Both the position numbers and the translations under genes were made by a program. DNA of 64,000 nucleotides from Rhizobacter sp. Root1221 (GTDB taxonomy: Bacteria; Pseudomonadota; Gammaproteobacteria; Burkholderiales; Burkholderiaceae_C), in NCBI RefSeq assembly GCF_001425785.1, contig NZ_LMDI01000013.1, positions 63,606-127,605 of the forward strand. The letters run 5' to 3'. Below the pieces are notes generated by a model. It did no database searches, was not told the DNA's origin, and worked only from the letters and a program-made list of their open reading frames with translations. Shown in pieces: positions 36,477 to 44,757 of this stretch. Every line of letters begins with the position of its first letter. Positions within the stretch are counted from its first letter, which is position 1.

Positions 36477-38234
36477 TCAGCCCGAGGTGCCCGCGCGTCT
36501 TGCCGCCCGGGTGACGAACCGTGCCGGGTCCACCGCATCGAGCAGGCTGGCCGGCAACGGTGACGGAGCCCCGGCAATGGCTGCGGCCAGCACCTGCCCC
36601 CCCAGTGCACTCCACGTGATGCCGCGCGAACCCAGCGCGGTGAACACGAACAAGCCCTGACGGCGCGGCACGAAACGCGCCTGTTCCACAGTGGGCAGTG
36701 CCGTGCCGAAGTCCGGCACCTCTCCAATCAACGGCAGGCGGTCTTCCGCCACGCATCGCCACGCGGTGCGGCCGTGGAGCGCTTGGCGGGCGCCATCCCA
36801 GTGGTATCCGAGCAACCGCGCCAGCTGCGCCAGGTTGTGCGCGTGGTCTGCCATGCGCACCGACGGATCGGTGTCGCCCGCTTGCGCCGTGGCGCCGAAC
36901 ATCACCTCGCCGGCCACGTCCGGCATCACGTACCCGCCGCCTGCAATGGGCACCGTGGGCAACGCCAGGCCGTCAGGCCGCGGCGCCACCGTGAGCTGGC
37001 CGCGCACCGATTGCACGGGCCACGCCGGCTGGTCGAGCAGGCGCAGTGCGTCCATGGCATTGGCCAACACGAGCACTTCGGATTCGGCGATCACGCCACC
37101 CTCGGTGTCGAGCACCTGCCAGCGCGTGCCATCGCGCGTGATGCGGTGAACCTCGCGCCCGCCGAGGAACGTGCAGGCCGTGCCCGCCTGGGCGAGCATG
37201 GCGCGCACGAGGCCGCCGGGGTGCACCCAGCCGCCGTGCGGGTAGAACCACGCGGGTTGGTGCAGCGCGATGCCGCAAGCGGCACTGGCCGAGGTGGCAT
37301 CGAGGGCCTGCACATAGTCGGCCGGCAAGCCCAGCCGGTGCAGCAGCGACACCATGGCCGCCGGGTCGGTGGACGCGCTTTCCAGCCGCAGCAGCCCGGC
37401 GGTGCTGCCGGCCACCCCCTGCGCTTCGATGGCCTGCTGCACCACGTCGCGGGCGGCCCACGAGGCCGCGCGGTTGAAGCGGGCGTGTGGCCCGTCGTGG
37501 GCGTTGACGATCCCGTGGAACAGGCCGGCCGGGTTGCCCGAGGCGGCCTGGGCCGGCGTGTCGTGGCGGTCGAGCAGCGTGGTGGACCAGCCGTGGTGGG
37601 CCAGGGCCCGCACCGTGGCAGCGCCGGCGAGGCCCGCCCCCACGACAAGTGCGTGCCGCGTGCCCGATGCGGCGGCCACCTGGCGCACCGGCGCGCGGCT
37701 GGGCACGAACGCGGGCCGGTAGCGGGCCAGGGGCTGGCCCGCCTCGGCAAGCTCGAACCCACGGGCCCGCAGGCTGTCGCGCAGGGCCGGGGACGCATGG
37801 ATGGCCGTCACCGTGGAGCCGGGTGCGGCCAGGCGCACCAGCGCCTTGGGCAGTCCCACCGGGTCGGCGATGGGGGCATCGATCCGGAACGCATCGATGC
37901 GCGCCACCACCTCGCGCCATGCTCGGCGCGGGTCGCCCGCGGCGAGCAGCAGGTGCAGCCGGCCGCCGTCGAGCGCCAGGGAATGGAAGTCCGCAGTGGC
38001 GGGCGGCCACGCGGCGGGCAGGTCGAGCCCGAGGGCCGAGCACGCCTGCCGCAACGCGCCGCCGTCGAGCGGGCCGGGGGCCAGCAGCACTACGTCGAGC
38101 AGCACGCAGCGCTGCGGGTCGGCACGCCACGCGGCCCAGAGCGCGGGGAAGGGCGCCACGGTGTCGAGCATCACCGCGAACCGCTCACGGCCTTGCCAGC
38201 GTGCGGGGAGGTCCATCGTGCGGGCCGGGTTCAT
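36477..38234 (-). CDS. mnmC: MnmC-type tRNA-modifying FAD oxidoreductase with degenerate methyltransferase half
   Basis: A 585-residue MnmC homologue. The C-terminal FAD domain is intact (RHALVVGAGLAGAATVRALA; HDTPAQAASGNPAGLFHGIV; ending FTALGSRGITWSALGGQVLA) and should oxidatively convert cmnm5(s2)U to nm5(s2)U at the tRNA wobble position. The N-terminal 200 residues align in outline with the MnmC methyltransferase half, but the SAM-binding FGTGLNF is replaced by a LDTVAPFPALW stretch and the DGFAPxxNP catalytic motif by DAPIADPVGLP. Methylation of nm5U is therefore unlikely. I chose the ATG at 38234 because an in-frame GTG at 38264 lies within the efp terminator. Confidence 0.88.
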   Translation of the reverse strand: MNPARTMDLPARWQGRERFAVMLDTVAPFPALWAAWRADPQRCVLLDVVLLAPGPLDGGALRQACSALGLDLPAAWPPATADFHSLALDGGRLHLLLAAGDPRRAWREVVARIDAFRIDAPIADPVGLPKALVRLAAPGSTVTAIHASPALRDSLRARGFELAEAGQPLARYRPAFVPSRAPVRQVAAASGTRHALVVGAGLAGAATVRALAHHGWSTTLLDRHDTPAQAASGNPAGLFHGIVNAHDGPHARFNRAASWAARDVVQQAIEAQGVAGSTAGLLRLESASTDPAAMVSLLHRLGLPADYVQALDATSASAACGIALHQPAWFYPHGGWVHPGGLVRAMLAQAGTACTFLGGREVHRITRDGTRWQVLDTEGGVIAESEVLVLANAMDALRLLDQPAWPVQSVRGQLTVAPRPDGLALPTVPIAGGGYVMPDVAGEVMFGATAQAGDTDPSVRMADHAHNLAQLARLLGYHWDGARQALHGRTAWRCVAEDRLPLIGEVPDFGTALPTVEQARFVPRRQGLFVFTALGSRGITWSALGGQVLAAAIAGAPSPLPASLLDAVDPARFVTRAARRAGTSG

Positions 38235-38253
38235 GGGAGCGGGTTCACCATTG

Positions 38254-38276
38254 AAAAAGGGCACCGAGGTGCCCTT
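38254..38276 (-). terminator. Rho-independent terminator after efp
   Basis: On the minus strand a perfect seven-base stem GGGCACC/GGTGCCC with a TC loop is followed by TTTTTC. It lies 37 bases after the efp stop and just before mnmC, so mnmC probably relies on readthrough or its own promoter. Confidence 0.85.
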
Positions 38277-38312
38277 GATCGTGTGCCGTCATGCGGACGC
38301 CGGAGCTGAAGC

Positions 38313-38867
38313 TCAGACGCGCTTGCGGTACTCGTGTGTGCGGGTGTCGATTTCGATCTTGTCGCCGGTTTCCACGAACAGCGGCACCGAGATCTCGAAA
38401 CCGGTGGCCAGCTTTGCAGGCTTGAGCACCTTGCCCGACGTATCGCCCTTGACGGCCGGTTCGGTGTAGGTGACCTCGCGGACCAGGCTGGTGGGCAGTT
38501 CGACCGAGATGGCCTTGCCTTCGTAGAACACCACTTCGACGGGCATCGCGTCTTCCAGGTACTGGATGGCGTCGCCCATGTTTTCCGATTCGACTTCGAA
38601 CTGGTTGTACTCGGCGTCCATGAACGCGTACATCGGGTCGGCGAAGTAGGAGTAGGTGCACTCCTTCTTGTCGAGGATGATCTGGTCCATCTTGTCGTCG
38701 GCCTTGAAGACGACTTCGGTGCCGGAGCTGCTCAGCAGGCTCTTGAGCTTCATGCGCACCGTGGCGGCGTTGCGGCCGCCGCGGCTGTATTCCGTCTTCA
38801 GCACAACCATGGGATCCTTGTTGTGCATGATGACGTTGCCGGCGCGAATTTCTTGTGCGATCTTCAT
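38313..38867 (-). CDS. efp: Elongation factor P, arginine-32 type
   Basis: The 184-residue EF-P, which binds between the P and E sites of stalled ribosomes to relieve pausing at polyproline. All three beta-barrel domains are complete. The tip loop of domain I reads [17 protein letters not shown] with Arg at residue 32, the rhamnosylated type, not the Lys34 type modified by EpmA/B. The gene for the matching EarP glycosyltransferase lies directly upstream (106-base gap). The ATG at 38867 gives exactly the family length. Confidence 0.98.
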   Translation of the reverse strand: MKIAQEIRAGNVIMHNKDPMVVLKTEYSRGGRNAATVRMKLKSLLSSSGTEVVFKADDKMDQIILDKKECTYSYFADPMYAFMDAEYNQFEVESENMGDAIQYLEDAMPVEVVFYEGKAISVELPTSLVREVTYTEPAVKGDTSGKVLKPAKLATGFEISVPLFVETGDKIEIDTRTHEYRKRV

Positions 38868-38973
38868 GGCGATTTCCGTGTTCGGTGCGTGGTGCGCAGG
38901 CACGATGCCTGGGCGTTCCGGACGCTGGTCTGCGCGCACCCGCAAAGTGCCAGAACGCGCAAAGCCTTGGATT

Positions 38974-40008
38974 TTAGCTCGATTTGCGGATGAACTGGCG
39001 CAAACCCGTGACGAGGTCCGCTTGCCCTGCGAGCGCCTCCCGCCAATTTTCGCACTGGGTGGCCCAGGCGTGGGTGTCGGGCAACCGCGCGGGCAAAGGG
39101 GCCTCGCCGTTCCAGCCGGCCCACCAGGCCCGCACGTCGGTGGCCAGCGTTGCCGGCGCCCCTGCCAGGAAGCGGTCGAGGAAGGCATCCAGCTTCGGCA
39201 CATGGGCGCCGTCGTCCTGCGGGTAGATGTGCCAGGTGAACGGGCGGCCCGCCCATTGGGCGCGCACGAACGAATCTTCCCCGCGCACGAAGTTCAGGTC
39301 GCACGCGCGCAGCAGCCGGTCGTATGACGCCTGCGGCAGGTAGGGCAGGGCCTGGGTGCGCACGCCGGCGGGCAACGGGCCGGGCACGGCCGCGCCCGGT
39401 GTCAGCAGCAACAGCGTGGGTTGCCCCGCCAGGCGGGCGGGCAGGCCGGCGAGTGCCGGGTTCGGGTAGCAAAAGACACTGACCAGCCGTTCACCCGGCC
39501 GCGGTTCGATGCCGTGGGCGGCCAGCCAGGCCGTGCGGTCGAGGCCGGCCAGCGCGTCCAGCAGCCCCGGTTCGCGGATCAGCCCGCCGGTGGCGGGCGT
39601 GAACCCGGGGTAGTAGAACCACTTGGTGAGTCCGCGGCCCGGGCCGCTCATCTGGGGCGACTGCAGCCGGTGCGACCGCTCCACATAGGCCTCGGCACTC
39701 AGGTACTCGAGGTTGATCCACACGGGCGCCACGCGCCGCGCCGCCATGGCATCCACGAACCCGTGCGGCAGGTCGCAGCCGAAGGCCTCGACGACCACGT
39801 CGCCCGGGGCGGCGGTGTCGGCATCGGCCGGCCAGGGGCGCACCTCGACGCGGGGTGAACCGGCCGGCGCCATCCACGCGAGCGCCGACGCGTCGTCGGT
39901 CCACAGCCGCGCGGTGTCGCCCCGCGCGGCCAGGTCGGCGCACAGGCGCCAGCAGACGCCGAGGTCACCATGGTTGTCTATCACGCGGCAGAACACATCC
40001 CATTGCAT
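38974..40008 (-). CDS. earP: EF-P arginine rhamnosyltransferase EarP
   Basis: The 344-residue EarP (formerly DUF2331), a GT-B enzyme that attaches rhamnose from dTDP-rhamnose to Arg32 of EF-P. The N-terminal catalytic segment is [20 protein letters not shown], with Asp11 and Asp15 corresponding to the essential pair of the Pseudomonas enzyme. The C-terminal donor-binding region includes [20 protein letters not shown] followed by [20 protein letters not shown]. It sits directly ahead of efp, the usual arrangement. The start ATG at 40008 is only 25 bases from the divergent uvrC start. Confidence 0.97.
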   Translation of the reverse strand: MQWDVFCRVIDNHGDLGVCWRLCADLAARGDTARLWTDDASALAWMAPAGSPRVEVRPWPADADTAAPGDVVVEAFGCDLPHGFVDAMAARRVAPVWINLEYLSAEAYVERSHRLQSPQMSGPGRGLTKWFYYPGFTPATGGLIREPGLLDALAGLDRTAWLAAHGIEPRPGERLVSVFCYPNPALAGLPARLAGQPTLLLLTPGAAVPGPLPAGVRTQALPYLPQASYDRLLRACDLNFVRGEDSFVRAQWAGRPFTWHIYPQDDGAHVPKLDAFLDRFLAGAPATLATDVRAWWAGWNGEAPLPARLPDTHAWATQCENWREALAGQADLVTGLRQFIRKSS

Positions 40009-40033
40009 CGCGCGATTATCGGAGGACGGCAAA

Positions 40034-41974
40034 ATGGCGCCCTCCATGACCGAAGCCCAAGCCCCGACCCCTCCCGACGCCGGCGCCGATCCCGTGCGGC
40101 GCCAGTTGCTCAGCGACGTGGCGGCATTGCCGGGCCTGCCCGGCGTGTACCGCTACTTCGACGCGCAGGACCACGTGCTGTACGTGGGCAAGGCGCGCGA
40201 CCTGAAGAAACGCGTCTCGAGCTACTTCCAGAAGAACCATGGCGGTTCGCGCATCGGCCACATGGTGGGCAAGATCGTGCGGATGGAAACGACGGTGGTG
40301 CGCTCCGAGGCGGAAGCGCTGCTGCTCGAGAACAACCTGATCAAGACGCTCAACCCGCGGTACAACATCCTGTTCCGCGACGACAAGAGCTACCCGTACC
40401 TGAAGATCGCCTCGCACGAGTTCCCGCGCCTGGCGTACTACCGCGGGTCGGTGGACAGGCGGCACCGCTATTTCGGTCCGTACCCCAGCGCCTGGGCCGT
40501 GAAGGAATCCATCCAGCTGCTGCAGAAAGTGTTCCGCCTGCGCACCTGCGAGGACACCGTCTTCAACAACCGCACCCGCCCGTGCCTGCTGTACCAGATC
40601 AAGCGCTGCTCGGGCCCGTGCGTGGACTTCGTCTCGAAGGAGGACTACGCCCGCGACGTCTCGAACGCCGAGCGCTTCCTGCTGGGCGACCAGCAGCAGG
40701 TGATGGACCAGCTGCAGGCGCAGATGATGCAACACGCCGAGGCGCTGCAGTTCGAGCAGGCCGCGGAGATCCGCAACCAGCTGTCGGCGCTGTCGCTGGT
40801 GCTGCACCAGCAGTCGGTGGAAGACAACCGGGGGGGCGACACGAAGGACGCCGACATCCTGGCCGTGAAGGTGCAGGGCGGCCGCGCGTGCGTGAACCTA
40901 GCGATGGTGCGGGGCGGGCGCCACCTCGGCGACCGGCCGTACTTCCCCTCCCACGTGGACGACGCCACCGCGATGACGGCCGAGGACACCTCGGCCCGCG
41001 ACACGCTGCCGAGCCCGGAAGTGCAGGTGCTCGAGGCCTTCATCGCACAGCACTACCTGGACAGCACCGTGCCGCCGCTGCTGGTGCTGAGCCATGCGGT
41101 CGACAAGGCGCTGATCGACGCGTTGTGCGACCAGAGCGGCATCAAGGTCACGGCGCAGACGCAGCCCCGCGAGCCGCGCCGCGCGTGGCTCGACATGTGC
41201 ATCACCGGCGCCGACCTCAAGCTGACCCGGCTGCTGTCCGAGGAAGGCTCGCAGCAGGCACGCACCCGCGCGCTGGTGGACGCCCTCGATGTGGGCGGCG
41301 ACAATCTCGATATCTTTCGCATCGAGTGTTTCGACATCAGCCACACCGCTGGCGAGTCGACGCAGGCATCGTGTGTGGTGTTCGAGGGGCACAAGATGCA
41401 GAGCAGCCAATACCGCCGCTACAACATCGAAGGCATCACCGGTGGCGACGACTACGCCGCCATGCGCCAGGTGCTCACGCGCCGCTACAGCAAGATGGTG
41501 GCGGCCGCCGAGGCCGGCACGGCCCGGCTGCCCGACCTGGTGCTCGTCGACGGTGGCAAGGGCCAGGTCAGCATGGCCCGCGAGGTGTTCGCGGAACTCG
41601 GCATCGACCTGCGCCTGATCGTCGGGGTGGAGAAGGGCGAGGGCCGCAAGGTGGGCCTCGAGGAACTGGTGTTCGCCGACGGCCGCGACAAGGTGTACCT
41701 GGGGCACGATTCGGCGGCGCTGATGCTGGTGGCCCAGATCCGCGACGAAGCCCACCGGTTCGCCATCACCGGCATGCGGGCCAAGCGCGCCAGCGTACGC
41801 ACCGGCGGCAGCCGGCTGGAGGACATCGCCGGCGTGGGCCCGAAGAAGCGGGCGAAGCTGCTGCAGCGCTTCGGCGGGCTGCGCGGCGTGGGGGACGCGA
41901 GCGTGGAGGATCTGCTCAGCGTCGATGGCATCTCGAAGGAACTGGCCGAGGAGATCTACCGTGCATTGCATTGA
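40034..41974 (+). CDS. uvrC: Excinuclease ABC subunit C
   Basis: The 646-residue UvrC nuclease of nucleotide excision repair, making both incisions around a UvrB-marked lesion. The GIY-YIG domain is at the N-terminus ([20 protein letters not shown]). A cysteine-containing FeS region lies near residues 150-200 ([25 protein letters not shown]). The UVR helix pair, the RNase H-like domain ([20 protein letters not shown]) and the C-terminal helix-hairpin-helix ([20 protein letters not shown]) follow. GGAGG precedes the ATG at 40034. The end overlaps the next gene by 14 bases. Confidence 0.98.
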   Translation: MAPSMTEAQAPTPPDAGADPVRRQLLSDVAALPGLPGVYRYFDAQDHVLYVGKARDLKKRVSSYFQKNHGGSRIGHMVGKIVRMETTVVRSEAEALLLENNLIKTLNPRYNILFRDDKSYPYLKIASHEFPRLAYYRGSVDRRHRYFGPYPSAWAVKESIQLLQKVFRLRTCEDTVFNNRTRPCLLYQIKRCSGPCVDFVSKEDYARDVSNAERFLLGDQQQVMDQLQAQMMQHAEALQFEQAAEIRNQLSALSLVLHQQSVEDNRGGDTKDADILAVKVQGGRACVNLAMVRGGRHLGDRPYFPSHVDDATAMTAEDTSARDTLPSPEVQVLEAFIAQHYLDSTVPPLLVLSHAVDKALIDALCDQSGIKVTAQTQPREPRRAWLDMCITGADLKLTRLLSEEGSQQARTRALVDALDVGGDNLDIFRIECFDISHTAGESTQASCVVFEGHKMQSSQYRRYNIEGITGGDDYAAMRQVLTRRYSKMVAAAEAGTARLPDLVLVDGGKGQVSMAREVFAELGIDLRLIVGVEKGEGRKVGLEELVFADGRDKVYLGHDSAALMLVAQIRDEAHRFAITGMRAKRASVRTGGSRLEDIAGVGPKKRAKLLQRFGGLRGVGDASVEDLLSVDGISKELAEEIYRALH

Positions 41975-42443
41975 CAACCGCCGCCGGGCAGGGCTCGCCC
42001 TCGCTGCCGGCCTCTTGCTGGCGCTCTCCGGCTGTGCATCCGGGCGGTCGGGGCGGCCTTCGGGCAAGCCGCCGCTGTTTCCCGAACCGGCCGCGCGCCT
42101 GGGTGCACCCGCGCGGCTGCGCTCGATGAACGAGGTGCGGGTGCAGGCCGCCATGCGCATCGTCGATGCCAACCCGAACGGCACCTACGGCGACCGGCCG
42201 CCCGATGTGCTGCTCGCCATCCCGGTGCTCGAGGTCGAGCTCAACGCGAACGGTTCGGTGCGCCGCATCCGCGTGTCGCGCTACCCCGGCCAGGCGCCCG
42301 AGACCACGCAGATGGCCATCGACGCGGTGCACCGCGCGGCACCGTTCGGCGACGTGTCGCACCTGCCCAAGCCGTGGGTGTTCACCGAGGTGTTCCTGTT
42401 CCGGGACGACCGGCGCTTCAAGCCGCGCACGCTCGACAACTGA
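41961..42443 (+). CDS. Small lipoprotein with TonB-C-like domain
   Basis: A 160-residue protein with a leader ending in the lipobox ALSGC, so likely lipid anchored. The mature part ([40 protein letters not shown]) resembles the C-terminal domain of TonB/TolA-type proteins, where a VxVxLNxxGxV strand pair and a later AVRxAAPF helix occur. The GTG start at 41961 lies inside the last codons of uvrC and has GGAG upstream, so it is translationally coupled to uvrC. It separates uvrC from pgsA, which are adjacent in many proteobacteria. Confidence 0.8.
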   Translation: MHCIDNRRRAGLALAAGLLLALSGCASGRSGRPSGKPPLFPEPAARLGAPARLRSMNEVRVQAAMRIVDANPNGTYGDRPPDVLLAIPVLEVELNANGSVRRIRVSRYPGQAPETTQMAIDAVHRAAPFGDVSHLPKPWVFTEVFLFRDDRRFKPRTLDN

Positions 42444-42487
42444 CAAAGCATCAGGCCGCCGTGCCAGAACTTCGGCACAATGGCCTC

Positions 42488-43057
42488 ATGTTTTTCAATC
42501 TCCCCACCCTGTTGACCTGGGCGCGCATCGTCGCCATTCCGCTGATCGTCGGGGTGTTCTACCTGGAGATTCTGGCCGAGCCCACCCGCAACCTGATCGC
42601 CACGGTGCTCTTCGTCGTGATGGCCCTGACCGACTGGGCCGACGGCTACCTGGCCCGCCGCCTCAAGCTCACGTCGTCGTTCGGCGCGTTTCTCGACCCG
42701 GTGGCGGACAAGTTCCTCGTGTGTGCTGCGCTGCTCGTGCTGGTGCACCTCGGCCGCGTGCATTCGCTCGTGGCCCTCGTGATCATCGGCCGCGAGATCG
42801 CCATCTCGGCGCTGCGCGAGTGGATGGCCCAGATCGGCGCGTCGCGCAGCGTGGCCGTGCACATGGTGGGCAAGCTCAAGACCGCCGTCCAGATGACCGC
42901 CATCCCGTTCCTGCTGTACCACGGCACGCTGTTCGGCGTGCTCGACACGCAGCTGTGGGGGTCGGTGCTCATCTACATCTCTGCCGTGCTGACCATCTGG
43001 TCCATGGTGTACTACCTGCAGAAGGCGCTGCCCGAGATCCGCGCGAAGGCGCGCTGA
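42488..43057 (+). CDS. pgsA: CDP-diacylglycerol-glycerol-3-phosphate 3-phosphatidyltransferase
   Basis: The 189-residue PgsA, making phosphatidylglycerol phosphate from CDP-diacylglycerol in the inner membrane. The CDP-alcohol phosphotransferase signature is DWADGYLARRLKLTSSFGAF followed by LDPVADK, with the four conserved Asp residues. Four to five hydrophobic spans are present, and the N-terminal NLPTLLTWARIVAIPLIVGV is typical. It follows uvrC and the small lipoprotein gene by 44 bases; a DMT-type exporter follows after 16 bases. Confidence 0.97.
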   Translation: MFFNLPTLLTWARIVAIPLIVGVFYLEILAEPTRNLIATVLFVVMALTDWADGYLARRLKLTSSFGAFLDPVADKFLVCAALLVLVHLGRVHSLVALVIIGREIAISALREWMAQIGASRSVAVHMVGKLKTAVQMTAIPFLLYHGTLFGVLDTQLWGSVLIYISAVLTIWSMVYYLQKALPEIRAKAR

Positions 43058-43073
43058 CCGCCGGCCCGGCACC

Positions 43074-43964
43074 TTGACATCGTCCTCGCCTTCGTGGCTG
43101 TTGCGGGCCATGCCCGCGGTGTTCATCCCCGTGTGGAGCACCGGCTTCATCGTGGCGCGCTACGGCATGCCGCACTCGCCGCCGCTTGCCTTCCTGAGCG
43201 TGCGCTACGCGTTGTCGGTGCTGTGTTTCCTGATGTGGATCGCCTGGGCACGGCCTGCCTGGCCGCGCGGGCGGGCGCAATGGGGGCACCTCGCGGTCTC
43301 CGGCGTGCTGATGCATGGCGGCTACCTCGGCGGGGTGTGGGCGGCCGTGAAGGCCGGCATGGGGGCGGGCACCATCGCGCTGCTGGTCGGGTTGCAGCCG
43401 GTGCTCACCGCCGTGTGGCTGAGCCGCCAGGGCGCGTCGCACAAGGTGTCGCCGCGCCAGTGGCTGGGCCTCGGCCTCGGCTTGATGGGGCTGCTGCTGG
43501 TGGTGTGGCACAAGCTCGGCGCGGGGGAGGTCACGCGCGGCAACCTCGCGCTGGCGGTGCTGGCGCTGCTGTCCATCACCGCCGGCACGCTGTACCAGAA
43601 GCGGTTCGTAGGGCCGTGCGATGTGCGTACCGCCAACACGATCCAGCTCGCCGCGGCACTGGTGGTGACCCTGCCGTTCGTGCCGTTCGAGCCCGGTTCC
43701 GTCGAAGCCCATCCGCACCTCATCGGTGCGATGGCATGGTCGGTGATCGGGCTCACGGTGGGCGGCAGCTCGCTGCTCTACATGCTGATCCAGCGAGGCG
43801 CCGCCACGCAGGTGACGAGCCTGATGTACCTCGTGCCACCGTGCACCGCGCTGATGGCGTGGGTGCTGTTCAGCGAACCGGTCACCGCCACGATGGTTGC
43901 CGGGATGGTGTTGATCGCCGGGGCCGTGGCCCTGGTGGTGCGGGCGCCCGCGGCTGCGGCGTGA
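43074..43964 (+). CDS. DMT/EamA family transporter
   Basis: A 296-residue ten-span membrane protein with two EamA repeats, of the drug/metabolite exporter superfamily. Repeat 1 starts PAVFIPVWSTGFIVARYGMP; repeat 2 includes ITAGTLYQKRFVGPCDVRTA, and the end (SLMYLVPPCTALMAWVLFSE) is the usual closing motif. Substrates of this family include amino acids and their derivatives; none can be assigned. The TTG at 43074 gives the longest form; an ATG at 43110 would remove 12 residues. Its closeness to pgsA suggests cotranscription. Confidence 0.88.
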   Translation: MTSSSPSWLLRAMPAVFIPVWSTGFIVARYGMPHSPPLAFLSVRYALSVLCFLMWIAWARPAWPRGRAQWGHLAVSGVLMHGGYLGGVWAAVKAGMGAGTIALLVGLQPVLTAVWLSRQGASHKVSPRQWLGLGLGLMGLLLVVWHKLGAGEVTRGNLALAVLALLSITAGTLYQKRFVGPCDVRTANTIQLAAALVVTLPFVPFEPGSVEAHPHLIGAMAWSVIGLTVGGSSLLYMLIQRGAATQVTSLMYLVPPCTALMAWVLFSEPVTATMVAGMVLIAGAVALVVRAPAAAA

Positions 43965-44045
43965 CCTTGCTTGTCAAGCGTGGAAGCACGTGTCGCGCAC
44001 GCCCTGTGGATGCAGATGATTACGCATAGAATGCCCCTTCCGCGC

Positions 44046-44074
44046 TTGACACTGGGTTTTCCTGCGGCTGTAAT
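44046..44074 (+). promoter_or_regulatory. Sigma-70 promoter of hupB
   Basis: A perfect -35 box TTGACA (44046-44051) and a -10 box TGTAAT (44069-44074) are separated by 17 bases, about 80 bases before the HU start codon. This is the best match to the sigma-70 consensus that I noticed in the window. Confidence 0.8.
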
Positions 44075-44156
44075 CATTTGAGCCGCCTCGCTGCCGCCAT
44101 CCGGGCAAGCACCCGACCGAATTCTTGTGAGACACCTTCCATAACGAGGTACCTAC

Positions 44157-44429
44157 GTGAACAAATCCGAATTGATTGAGCACATTGCCAAGCAAGCCGA
44201 CATTTCGAAAGCTGCGGCAACGCGCGCGCTGGAAGCCTTGATCGGCGGTGTGAAATCAACACTCAAGAAAAACAACAGCGTCTCGCTGGTGGGCTTCGGA
44301 ACCTTCAGCGTCACGAAGCGCGCCGCACGTGCAGGCCGCAACCCGCGTACCGGTGCGACCATCAAGATCAAGGCCGCCAAGGTGCCGAAGTTCCGCCCGG
44401 GCAAGGCCCTGAAGGACGCGTTGAACTGA
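44157..44429 (+). CDS. hupB: DNA-binding protein HU-beta
   Basis: The 90-residue nucleoid protein HU, binding bent or nicked DNA as a dimer. The start [20 protein letters not shown] (GTG codon) and the DNA-arm motif with the Pro wedge ([12 protein letters not shown]) are canonical, ending [16 protein letters not shown]. An ACGAGG ribosome site lies 7 bases ahead. A consensus promoter lies at 44046-44074. The gene is followed by tRNA-Val, an arrangement often seen in Burkholderiales near ppiD. Confidence 0.98.
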   Translation: MNKSELIEHIAKQADISKAAATRALEALIGGVKSTLKKNNSVSLVGFGTFSVTKRAARAGRNPRTGATIKIKAAKVPKFRPGKALKDALN

Positions 44430-44509
44430 TCGATCCCGGTTGTTAATCCCGGTCGTTTCGTGTCGCACCCACACGGACCCGTTGAACAGCTTTTGAATCG
44501 TTGTACTCC

Positions 44510-44585
44510 GGGTGCTTAGCTCAGTTGGTAGAGCGGCGCCCTTACAAGGCGTAGGTCGGGGGTTCGAGCCCCTCAGCACCCACCA
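44510..44585 (+). tRNA. tRNA-Val (anticodon TAC)
   Basis: A complete 76-base cloverleaf with the acceptor GGGTGCT pairing to AGCACCC, D-arm GCTCAGTTGGTAGAGC, anticodon loop CTTACAA (anticodon TAC) in the stem GCGCC/GGCGT, T-arm GGGGGTTCGAGCCCC and an encoded CCA end. Confidence 0.97.
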
Positions 44586-44654
44586 CTCGGGGCAACCCCA
44601 AGTTCTGCCAGGCATCCCCCGCCAGTAGACTAAAATCAAAAGCTACCCTGCAGA

Positions 44655-44678
44655 AGGCGAACCTCGGTTCGCCTTTGT
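44655..44678 (+). terminator. Terminator after tRNA-Val
   Basis: The stem AGGCGAACC/GGTTCGCCT with a TC loop is followed by TTTG. It lies 70 bases after tRNA-Val and ends the hupB/tRNA-Val region. A second hairpin, AAGGGCC-TCCC-GGCCCTT (44712-44729), lies in the ppiD leader and lacks a clear T run. Confidence 0.8.
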
Positions 44679-44757
44679 CGCATTTGGACAGCCGCAGCGC
44701 ACACAACCAGAAAGGGCCTCCCGGCCCTTCACATGACGCCCACCTCTCGAGGTCTTG

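Noticed and set aside
38235-38264. Ten-codon longer mnmC start (GTG at 38264)
   Set aside because: The codon lies in the stem of the efp terminator and the extra residues are unlike MnmC proteins.
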